Source: Ceratobasidium sp. AG-K
Taxonomy: Eukaryota > Basidiomycota > Agaricomycetes > Cantharellales > Ceratobasidiaceae
NCBI GenBank assembly: GCA_037039685.1
Contig: JAWNGF010000001.1
Location: 1,364,001 to 1,428,000 of the forward strand
Length of the DNA stretch: 64,000 nt
Direction: 5' to 3'
The notes under the pieces were generated by a model, which was not told where the DNA came from, made no database searches, and saw only the letters and a list, made by a program, of their open reading frames with translations. A program made the translations under genes and the position numbers. Shown here in pieces: positions 1 to 11,385 of the stretch. Every line of letters starts with the position of its first letter. Position 1 is the stretch's first letter.

Positions 1-2
1 GT

Positions 3-1476
3 TCAGGATACTCCAAGTATAGACATGGCATCTGCATCCACCACTGGGTCTGGCTTTTGTAATTTAACATACCGCCTCTGTCGTTTCGCAATTGCCTGGT
101 CGTTGCGCTCAAACATGATCGTTGTCAATGCACTATGACCACCAGAAAGCGTGGTTCGAATCTTGCCCATGTTGAACGACCCCTTGGAGACATCGTTTGC
201 TACGAGTGTCTAGTCAGCGGCAGCGTCAAGGAACCCAGATCACTCACAAGGATCTTGTGGGTCCTCGATGCTGAGGATGGATTGGTTTCGCTGAGGGGGG
301 CCAATCCCCCATCCGCGTGCACGCTTGTTGAACAGTTGCCCTCCTCCACGTAAGGATATCCCAGTGCGTTCATAGTGAAAGTAGTCGCCGTAATACTGGA
401 ACAACTCGATGAGGAGAATGCCCAAGTTGTTACTAGGATCAATCTCTGCGTTTCGAATCTTGGGGTGCAACTGAGACGAAGGTATAAGCCATTGCGTCGA
501 GGGGATCTTGAAAACTTGCCTGTAAAAACGAAAGGACCATGCATGTTACGCTATAGCTGCCCAGGCCGCCATTGTACACCTCATTCATGTCCCTCTGGCT
601 CAAGAAGGCCTTGAAAACGAAAACGAGAGGTCGCAAAGCCGGTAATCTCTTTAGAAAATTGTTGATGATTTTGCCGGCAGAGACGCCGTTGTCTTGATTC
701 AACGAAATGTCGACGTTGAACCCCCCTGTAACGGAATTAGAACGGTCTTACAACTCATAATCGCCTTTGTACTTACCCCATGTGGTGACAAACTTAATAA
801 TAGGAACTTTGGCCTTGGCAATGATTCGAACGTTGTATGCAAGGTCTCTGTCCTTCAATGCACGCGCAATCCAACCAAGGGCATTTGCCGGGATACCCGT
901 GCAATGCTGTCCGAAGACACCACCAGGTCAATATCGCTATATACGGAGATCCGTGAGTATGGGTCGAAGCAGTACAATGGAAAACATACCCAAGTGGCAA
1001 GTACAACCCCGTCTCAAAACTGCCGAACGGCAGGACTACAGCATCAGGCCACCTCGACTCAATGGTACGCGTTATCATCATCACAACCATCTCCCTTGTA
1101 CGACGTTCCCGTTCGGTCGGAGATATGTAGTCCACATATGCCAATATTTCCTGATGAAGCCTACCACGCACGTTAGTTTAATTAGAACAATAGACGTCCC
1201 AAAAAGCATACTCACATTTCACTTGGATTACGGCATGCCTCCCAATTAACTGAACTCGTCCAAGGTCGAATTCTAGACGACGCATGTTGTGTTTGTTTGA
1301 AATTTAGATATCCGCCTTCTCGGTGGAGTTGTTCAAACGCTCGTCGTCGCTCGGTCCCCCGATGATCGTACTGGTCTTCGACGCCATTCGAGTCATCTTG
1401 CGACGCAAACTCCAACTCTAATTCTCGGCCGAAGGAAATAAAGTCATCTTGACTATTGAAGGCGCCAGATGCCATG
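3..1476 (-). CDS. TRF4: TRF4/PAPD5-type non-canonical poly(A) polymerase
   Basis: The protein should add short A-tails to aberrant nuclear RNAs as the catalytic subunit of a TRAMP-like complex. Exon 1 (1476 down to about 1212, starting MASGAF) joins in frame to an exon reading MLHQEILAYVDYISPT and FGSFETGLYLP, the nucleotidyltransferase signature. The next splice gives GDIDLVV, which carries the two catalytic Asp. Further exons give the central domain (NQDNGVSAGKIINNFLKRLP, then GGLGSYSVTCMVLSFLQ) and the PAP-associated domain (NLGILLIELFQYYG, LSIEDPQDP, then SNDVSKGSFNMGKIRTTLSG). At least five introns are needed. A TGA at 3-5 would end the protein after SILGVS. The window stops there, so a further intron and a longer tail cannot be excluded. 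It lies head-to-head with CMC2. The family call is firm; the C-terminal end is not. Confidence 0.85.
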
Positions 1477-1804
1477 GTGGTGTAAGTGAAGAACAAATAA
1501 AGATGTGGCGCATCACGTGATATACAGATTCCCCTCAGCGACTTGGCTCAATGAAGGGCCCACCACGTTCCCAAGCTCCGTGCCTTCCTCGCGGCTGCAC
1601 TGCTATCTGCAGCATTTGCTCCACCGCTGTCATCGTTGACATGTCATCTCCGCTGTGGCCGCAGTGCTCTTTCTGTTACTGTTACCAGCTTATGATGTAA
1701 TGCAACCGCGCCTCAGATCTGCATGCTCGGTGGTGATATGTAAACCAACCAACTCAATACCACCATCACTTTGGAGTCCGCTACTGCGTCACAGCCTGGG
1801 ATCA
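1477..1804. promoter_or_regulatory. Divergent intergenic region between TRF4-like gene and CMC2
   Basis: These 328 bp lie between two divergently read start codons and must hold both 5' UTRs and promoters. No convincing TATA box or named factor site was seen. Short ORFs here do not resemble any family. Confidence 0.4.
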
Positions 1805-2210
1805 ATGCATCCCCACCTGGACACCCCCGAACGTCAGACCGGTAAAAACGCTAACGCTTTTTTGTCAATTTTTATTTATGGAGATTTCCTACTTTGCCAG
1901 CATGTGGGGCACTGATCGAGGCGCTGGATGCCTGTCACGAGAGTGGTGAGTCGTGCATCCAGACTCTACATTTACCATTGACAGCGTGGCCGTGTTAGGC
2001 TTTTTTAACAAATACATGGGAGGATGCAACAAAGCAAAGAGGGAGCTGAATGCTTGTTTGCGACAAGAGGCGAGTCGGCATATCCCACCGGAGTTACCAC
2101 TCGAATTACTTATTTCAGTCCGACAGCGCATAGCAAGGACCGAAAAAAATCGGGAAGATGCGAAAAAGAGAAAACAAGCTAGACAACAAGCTTGGAAGGA
2201 TATCGAATAG
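1805..2210 (+). CDS. CMC2: CMC2, twin CX9C mitochondrial COX assembly protein
   Basis: This small protein of the mitochondrial intermembrane space is linked to cytochrome c oxidase biogenesis. Exon 1 reads MHPHLDTPERQT, matching the typical MHPxL start of the family. Removing introns 1842-1900 and 1946-1998 gives CGALIEALDAC and, after HESGFFNKYMGG, CNKAKRELNAC. These are two exact CX9C motifs, the substrate of the MIA40 import pathway. The basic tail (RIARTEKNREDAKKRKQ) is also typical. A possible third intron, 2074-2118 (GT..TTTCAG, 45 nt), would remove 15 residues while keeping the frame. The protein is 100-115 residues depending on that intron, close to the family length. The motifs are clear; only the third intron is in doubt. 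Confidence 0.88.
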
Positions 2211-3197
2211 GGGTCAAAATATTTCGCTCTGTTCTCCCTTGTCCGCTACCCGACGAGCTCAACCATAGTACTTGCCTGGCCAGCTACGTATCGCATAATG
2301 CACTCACCCCTCTTTAAGATCAAGCCAGTATGCTTATTTATATGCTGTGCAAGACCCGCCAAGCTCTAGGCCCCAGTTTTACAACGTGTTGGTCGAGGAA
2401 ATATGATGCTTTGTCTAATCGGTGATAGTATGTCCAGAATGCTAATATGCTGTGGTGATCGAGTGATGTGGGTATGCAAAATTCGCTTCCAACAAAGCCT
2501 CAATCAATATTTTGTGTCATTCCCACTGCACCGCCACCCGTGAGCCACGCAGGCTATGCGCTGATCGCCAACCGGCCACCCCCCTCACCAGAGCCAGCGA
2601 GCCCGATGCTGCAGACGCACGCAGCCCCATGGAGTATTAGGCTTTCAACGAAACATCTGGGCAACCTTGGGGCAACACTAAACTGTGCCTTTGTTCAACT
2701 CCACTCTTGGGATCTTGGGTGTGTGACTATTGATCTCGCCTTGGACTCCAATTTTGGCTTCTGGGCACCGCATTACGGGCTTCGAAGCAAGAGCTGCCAC
2801 ATCAGGGGCGAACTGAAGTTGTCCTGCTCACGCAATTCGGGATCGCTTCACCATTGTGGCAGTGTAGCGTGACTTCTTCATCAGTCAATTAGATGTGGTA
2901 TTGATGATTTTGGACGGGCGACCTTGTGGGGACCGCCTCCAGCACGGAGGGGGACTTGCCTATGTTGGAAGCAATACAGTTGGATATTGCTCACCAAAGT
3001 CCCTAGGCAACACAAAATCTGGCATCGGGGAACATCCCCTGACTGAGTAATGATCTTCCGGATCCGACTCGGACTCCATAACACTGGATCACTGCCCTTC
3101 AGACGCTTCGTCAGAGCCATTCGTCTTCAAAAGCATTTCCCACCACACACAGGCCTTTCCATCAGACTATTCCTCTCACCCCCCTCTTACAGGACAA
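2211..3197. other. Intergenic region, no supported gene
   Basis: This holds the CMC2 3' region and the promoter of the downstream Zn2Cys6 gene. Short ORFs (2468-2872 on the plus strand, 2881-3120 on the minus strand) show no family motif and no splice-supported extension. A pyrimidine-rich stretch just before 3198 fits a 5' leader. Confidence 0.5.
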
Positions 3198-4282
3198 ATG
3201 CCTGCTGAGATCACGAAACGTCATGCACGAACGCGTCGTGGCTGCTTGACGTGCAGGATACGGAAAAAGGTACATCTGGAGTGGCACAATACCTCGGCCA
3301 TTGCTAATCTCGTTGTCAGAAATGCGACTCCTCGCGACCGTGTTGCACAAAATGCGAACGCCTTCATGTTCAGTGCTTGGGATATGCTTCAGACAGGCCT
3401 GACTGGTTAAAGGTAGGATCTATGCTACCGTATTACGACTTGGAGCTGACCGGCGAGTGGCGTGGCGCGCACATAGGGTGACTGCGCAAAGGAATACACT
3501 CAGGCCATCAAGTGTTTCTTGTCCGAGTACCCAGCAGCCAAGGCCTATGACGACCCTATCCCCTACCTCGTTCTAAAATCGACACCAGAAGTGGAACGGA
3601 TGCTGGCAGCGGATCTAGGTCACTATAATCCCGTGTACTTTGACCCCGACACTGCGTCCCGTAAGTACAACCTTCAAGGCTGAGTCACGTCACTCATTTC
3701 GACTCAGTCAAGAAGTGGCTGCCTTCTGTGCCGCCGCCGCAGCCCCCCTCACGCGACCCGGGATACCCCGTTCCTCCCAACGCGCCTCCGGTTAGCCAAG
3801 GCATCCCAGCGTCGGGAGGCCAGGTGTCCTCCCCCTTTATGCCTCCCACACCAAGCCCCCAAACACCATACAGTAAGCAGACACTGAAAGCTGCAGTTTT
3901 TCGCCGCCGACTAACATGTGAATCCAAGGTTACCCTGTCCCGCAGTATCCTGTATACAGCATTGACCATGCGCAAGACGGGCTTTGGACATACACCCCCC
4001 CTTTGTCGGATCCGTACCTTCAGCCCACCCCATTTGCTGCCACGCAGCCGATGTATGGCCACCTGCATACGTCAGGCATTACGGCTCCGAGCTTCTATGA
4101 CCAACAAGACGGCCATGCGATACATTACGTTCCGGGACCCAGTAAGTTCTATTCGCGTCATCGACGCTGATCCCGCACTGATTGACTTAGTGTTTTTGGA
4201 AAGGCAGGATGCTTACACGGGCGCGGCGTGCAAGGCAGGATATGATGCGACCTGGGCGTCACTAAGCGGGCTTCTCTATTGA
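3198..4282 (+). CDS. Zn2Cys6 (Gal4-type) fungal transcription regulator, small family member 1
   Basis: The start codon is followed by basic residues and then the zinc cluster. Exon 1 ends in GCLTCRIRKK. After an intron the frame continues KCDSSRPCCTKCERLHVQC, giving a full six-cysteine binuclear cluster near residues 14-42. It is followed directly by LGYASDRPDWLK. Later exons encode an acidic/helical stretch (EYTQAIKCFLSEYPAAKAYD) and a Pro-rich region (LPSVPPPQPPSRDPGYPVPP), ending ASLSGLLY. Five introns give a protein of about 270 residues, short for Zn2Cys6 regulators and without the large fungal-specific middle domain. The gene at 10335-11385 has the same architecture. No target is known; it lies next to a secreted intradiol dioxygenase, but a regulatory link is only a guess. 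Confidence 0.85.
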
Positions 4283-4775
4283 ATAAAGGATTTTCCGTAC
4301 TTTTTCTTTTTGGCTTGGCTTGGCTCGGCTCGTGGAGACTTTCGACTTTTGTGCCCGTAAATTATTGAACATGCATGTACATTTTGCTCATGTAATTTTT
4401 CTATGCTGTCTTTGTCTCGGTTATGGTAGACGTTTTGTATCTCGTAACCATGCTCATATGTGATGTACTGCCCGAAATAATCAATGTGCGCTTAATTGTG
4501 TTTCGAAGCCTTCACATGTGGGCGCTCAAACAGAGAGATCAGGGAATCCCGCGGTCAACCATGTGCGTACGTGATTGCCTCGGTGTGAACTCGATCCCCT
4601 GGTCCGGCGCCGGGATAGTACTGAGATATAGAAAGTCGCACATGGCCTTGACCGGCTCCGACTCGCGCTCGGTACTTTGACATGAACACATTCATTCATT
4701 GCACAAACGAGTCACTAGGCTACAATTGCCACCCATCTGCTTGACCTTGATCAGTGGCGTCGCCATGTACTGCGC
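4283..4775. other. Convergent 3' intergenic region
   Basis: The region lies between two convergent gene ends. It contains T-rich stretches and a short GGCTT/GGCTC-like direct repeat near 4310-4330. No coding signal was seen. Confidence 0.4.
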
Positions 4776-6580
4776 TCAAGGAGTATAGTAGTTGTTGGAC
4801 GTGATGCGGTATGCTGCCTGTCCATCAACGCCGATCGCTGAAACATGGAGCCGGTCAGTGCGATGATCCCATAATCAGTAATTACCATAAAAGGCACGTA
4901 CTGGTATATCCACTGGAGCCGTGCACATCAGCGTAATCAAGTACGAGATAGCATATTGTCAGTCCCGCGTCGGAGAACTACGCTCACAAGGCACTTACAG
5001 GATGCCATCAGCGACGGTGCTTCCCAACAACTCAGTTCTGAAAATGGCAAACGGAGAGTTGGTGACAATTTTCGAAGCACCGGCGTTACACTTACGCGAC
5101 AACACCATTGAATCCCCGCGAGTTCTGCTGGGCGTAGATACCATCTTGGGCGTTCAGGGTGCGACGTTGAGTGGTCCTGGTGTAAGGGGAAAGAGCAACG
5201 ACCTGGTCGTTGAGCGTCTCTTGGAAGAACAGCTGGCCGGAAGTTAGTACACCGTGTCACCTAGAAGTGAATCGACCCCATACCTGACCCTGAAAGGTGA
5301 AACAAACAGTGAGTAACTAATAGTGATATACGTACTACATACTCACAATGTGTCGCAACGAGCCGGACTTGGAAACAATTGTACTGTTATGCATCGTAGG
5401 GGGCTCAGATCTTGTTTTAGAATTCGGCACGTCCGCATGGACTTACCCGTTGGCCGACTTGGTCCAGCCAGTGTGGATCATAGTGTGAATATGAATAGTG
5501 CGGCCAGTATCTGAAACAATCGCCCCCATGAGCTCAAAGGTTCTTTTAGCTACCTTCGAGTAACTCACAGAATCCAGGGTAGATAGTCGTCAGCTAGACG
5601 CATATACCCAGTCAGCGTTGGGGCACCATCGGACTTTCGGACAAGCGTACCTCGACGACGCCATTGGAATTGGTCTCACTGCCTCCACGAAGCCAAGTGA
5701 ACTTGTCCGAAAGAGAGCCTGAGGTGGTAAAGCCACCATAAGCGCCAGTAGCCTAAGGGGGTGATCAGCATATCAGCAAAGCGGTGCAAATTTTCACTTG
5801 CATTGCAAGCCCAGAGCTCGACCAAAGCAGCGGGAAGCGGCGTGCAGGTGCGGGTGTCCTATTGATTTCACGGCACTGAGTAAATGCGTCCAAGATTGGT
5901 GGTGATCATAGCGCACGCACCATGACTCCGATGTCCAGGACGAGGTTTACACCTGTTTGGCTCTCGCGAAGGTCGGTGCGATAATACTCTGCGGACAGCC
6001 ATGAGTAAAGACAATGGAGAGTTTAACCCTATTTTGTTACCGTTATTGATGTAGTATGGACCTAGACAAGGGATGAGCTCCCAAATCACTTGGACAGCAT
6101 GACGAGGACTTACCCTCTGTGACTTCAGGAGCAGTAACACAGGTTGTCTGCGGCCAAATCGCTATTGTTAGCTCACTGACAACGCTAGGAGTAGCCCGAA
6201 ATTACATTTTGGATGGTGGTGTATTTCGCAGCTGCAGCAGTGGCGACACTAGTTGCGCGCTTCCTCATAGCATTACGCTTGGCCCGGCGCTTAGCCTCGA
6301 ACTCTGCGATCTGGGGACCGCAGTTGCGAACCAACTCGGCACGGCGGTCAGCAGCAAGCTGGAAGCGAATCAGCGACCGAACAGTGTCAACCATGTGCCA
6401 ATACTAACCTCGCGGGCAGCCAGCTCAGAGGCGGGGAGCATATCAAAATCGTCGTGATCACCAGGATGAGCTAGACGTGCCTTCAGTCTTGAATGGGGCC
6501 TGAAACTCTGCGAGCGACTGACCTTGAACTAGCAAGCCCATCGAGATGAGAGCGACGGCGGTAGAGATGGTAAACTTCAT
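4776..6580 (-). CDS. Secreted intradiol ring-cleavage dioxygenase (protocatechuate 3,4-dioxygenase-like)
   Basis: Predicted to split catechol-type aromatic rings between the two hydroxyl carbons with Fe(III), outside the cell. Exon 1 encodes a signal peptide (MKFTISTAVALISMGLLVQ). Splicing restores HPGDHDDFDMLPASELAARE, then VRNCGPQIAEFEAKRRAKR, then APEVTEGPYYINNEYYRTDL, LVLDIGVMDTRTCTPLPAAL, VELWACNATGAYGGF, LTTIYPGFYTGRTIHIHTM and GQLFFQETLNDQVVALSPYT. The Tyr in YPGFY, the HIH pair and the GPYY tyrosines match the Tyr2-His2 iron site of the family. About 15 short introns are needed, including exons of 6 nt (5284-5289) and 11 nt (4902-4912). The protein ends RITSNNYYTP at a stop at 4776-4778. 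Such secreted enzymes occur widely in fungi that meet plant phenolics. The assignment is firm; the substrate is unknown. Confidence 0.9.
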
Positions 6581-7595
6581 AGTAAACTGAGTGGTGATTG
6601 AATAGACGAGAGACGATGCTCCACCACATCTCGAGATTCAGTTTTTATAGCCCTTTGGCCGCAAGTCGCCAGCCATCGACTTGGCCTAGCATACAAGCAC
6701 TCTGCTGCGGAGCTAGCTTCTTGACGGCATTGCGCAACTACAGAAGTGCAGGGAGAATATTTGGAGTAGGTCAGGTGGCTCGATTCGTGAAAGAAGTAGA
6801 CGCGCTATACGAGAGTATCGGTTTTACCTTCCAATGAGAACGCTGCAATTGCGACCGGCCAATAGCCAGATGGGTGTATCATGCGCGAATATTGGTTGGT
6901 GGGCAGTTCACAGGGTACTTTTCTCCGCGTGTCAAGATCCTTGCCAAGAGAACGAGAGCTCAACGAGGGTTCCCAGCCAGCGCCAGTACTGCCTATCGCC
7001 GCGGAGACCACTGTCCCGAACAAAAACTACAAAGTTCTGCTGGGCTTGCTTGGTATCGTGTCGTTAACACAGCCCTTTTATCGCATCATTATCCCTCTAC
7101 AGTTCGAACATACCGAGCACTTTGCTATCGTTGTGTACATCAATTAAGCTGGAATAGGCAGGGATGAGAATAACTCAGAAGTCTGGGCGATCATGTGTGA
7201 TATGCTACTTTTGTGGTTCCCGAGAACAATCCGACCTTGTTGCTCGCGAGAAAAGACGAAGTTCTGGCTTGGCTGCTGCGGAGCGCTGGCAAGGGGCAAC
7301 GAGGGCAGTGACGAGCGGTCCAGAATCATGATTGTAGATATGATTGAGAACAAGAAGCAGCACAGGATCGCAGATGCGAGCGCGACGCAGACAGACCTAA
7401 GGCGCTTAACAGCTCGCCAAGTTACTTATAAACCATGACATGTCTGGCGTCTAAGTTAGGGGGAACCCGGGTGCAATTTGCATCCGACCCCGGATACGGC
7501 CGAACGATATGTCGGAAGGGTGTGGTCCGTGCATCTGCTCCCACGAAATTACATCCGAAGCACTCAGCACCTTTCTCAACTTCATCACCTAGAAA
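6581..7595. other. Divergent intergenic region, dioxygenase / ATP2
   Basis: About 1 kb between divergent start codons. Several short overlapping ORFs occur on both strands (for example 6834-7167 and 7144-7353), but none shows a family motif. The region should hold both promoters. The roughly 30 bp before the ATP2 start are A/C-rich, as in a fungal 5' leader. Confidence 0.45.
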
Positions 7596-9522
<1,927 letters not shown>

Positions 9523-10334
9523 ACTGTTTAATCATTGCCTCTCCTTTTCAATTGAACAACCTGGTGTATTGTTGCGCCCATACAAAAAATCAACCGAGGT
9601 TATTACATTTTGTGCGTCATGAAGTGCAAATAGACTGCTTTACACCACGCCAAGTTTTGGCGGGCCGGTCCGATACTTCCGCATTCTTCCGCTGATCATC
9701 CTGGTGTGCTTGTATGCGCACGTCCGGGATTCCGAACTAAACCCTGATGTTCGTCGGTCAACACGAGGGATCTCCGCCAATAGGGTGTTTGAACTTACTT
9801 TGTCGGTCGATCCCTAGCATCCTTCTTCACGGTCAAAGCTATCCGACTGAAATTCCCTTCGCTCCATGTGCCGATATATGTGCCGTCTAGACCGCGTAGC
9901 TGACGGTCGCGGCAATCAACTCCAATACCGACGAGCTTCCAAGTTCCAGCAATTCCCTTAATTCCAGTTGGACTGTGACAAGAACAAACAAGCTCAGATG
10001 AGAGCCGATTGGACGCATACACACGCTTAGGATGCATGCGGTCCGGCAAGGGACCGAGGCAATGCTGTGCAACTAGAGCCTTTCCAGTGCCTACGCATAT
10101 GCACACGCTCAGAACTCGTGTTACAGCCAGCACTCGTCAAGTGGTTTTCTGAATCTGAAATATATATTATTCAGTTGGTATATGGGATACAAAAACATGA
10201 GCACGAGAACATGACCATATACGAAATCAAGTCATATCTAATAGCTAATTAAAGATTCCGAGGCAATGAGGGGTGCAGGCGGGTACAGCTACAATACATG
10301 GCATGGAGACGAGAGAGAGCGAAGGATGAGCCTG
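9523..10334. other. Convergent intergenic region with one orphan exon-like ORF
   Basis: The segment lies between the 3' ends of ATP2 and the second Zn2Cys6 gene. On the minus strand an open frame (about 9798-9972) is flanked by an acceptor-like TTGTCACAG and a perfect GTAAGT donor. It reads GIKGIAGTWKLVGIGVDC and onward to KKDARDRPTK. No partner exons with a family match were found, so it may be a gene remnant or chance. Confidence 0.3.
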
Positions 10335-11385
10335 TCATCGGCGCCGCACACTGGGACTAGCATGATGGTCAGGCAGGTAGGAGTCGGAGAAAGGCGAAAT
10401 GGGGCTGGTCAAGAAAAGATCCTCGGGATATCCGTTGCGGTAGGGGCTCGTGGGGGAGACGCTCATCATGCCGTCGTACATCTCGAGTTGGGGCACATAG
10501 GGTATCTCATGATAGGCGGTGCCTGCCGCATTATGTCCCGGTAAGTACTGCTGTCGTGGCGCGGGCGCAGAAGTGTGCGAACCAGTTTGAGGCATGTACC
10601 CTCCTTGAGGCAACATGCTATTGGGGTAGCATGCATGGATGTCGGGCGAGATGAACAAGCTTCCGTCAGTCGACGTCGGCGTGCGTGGCATTGGGGCGTA
10701 CGAAGACGACGGAGAAGGGGTTCCTGGGGTGTACGCGTGGTGCTGCACTGTGAGGTACTTGCCCGTGTGCGTAGGCGAATCGGGCTCCATGCGGTAGAGA
10801 CGTTCGGAAATTATGCTCAAGTTCTTGAAGTCTTCAGTGGGTGTAATTGGCGCATCTGGAAGTGGGATCTTCGGCGAGTACTTCTGAATCAGGTCGTTGA
10901 AGTTGAGGTAGGGACGCTCTGGAGCCGGGCCTCGACCGCGAGGGACAGGGTATTCAGTGAGGTGATGCTAGAGGAGGAGTTAGCGTGGCTGAAACATTGC
11001 GCGGGAGATGGAAACAAACCTTGATACGGTGCTTGGTCTCCTTCAAGGCATCGGCCTAGCGAACAAAGCATCAGTATCTGGAGCACCGATGCTAAGGTCA
11101 GTACTCACGTTGCGCAGCCAGTCTGGGCGGTTGTGCTGAACACCTAGGCACTGAATATTCAATCGGAGGCAGTCGGTGCACTCGCTTCGGCCTGGCTCTA
11201 CGCCGCTGCATTTCTGAAACAAGCGTCAGTCAAGCACTCAATGCCAGATTATGAATGGAGCTAACCTTTTGACGGACACGGCAGGTAATACAACCGTTCT
11301 TGTCGCGCATAAGAGACACGTCGGATCGAGACCGCCCGAGTTGAGCCTGAGATGGCCTCGGGTTGTGTGTGGTGAATGCTGGCAT
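10335..11385 (-). CDS. Zn2Cys6 (Gal4-type) fungal transcription regulator, small family member 2
   Basis: The upstream in-frame Met (11385, MPAFTTHNPRPSQAQ) is followed by NGCITCRVRQK. After an intron the frame reads KCSGVEPGRSECTDCLRLNI and then QC, completing a six-cysteine zinc cluster. The next residues are LGVQHNRPDWLRN. After two more introns come ADALKETKHRIKHHLTEYP and a Pro/Ser/Tyr-rich tail (for example YTPGTPSPSSSYAPMPRTPT). Length is about 290 residues. A second Met at 11310 (MRDKNGC) is an alternative start. Layout and motifs mirror the gene at 3198-4282, so the two are probably paralogs. As with the other copy there is no large middle domain. The target genes are unknown. Confidence 0.85.

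Noticed and set aside
1..12. GTATCCTG near the window edge as a minor-spliceosome (U12) donor
   Set aside because: Only a partial match to the U12 consensus, no acceptor visible, and U12 splicing is thought to be missing from most Dikarya.
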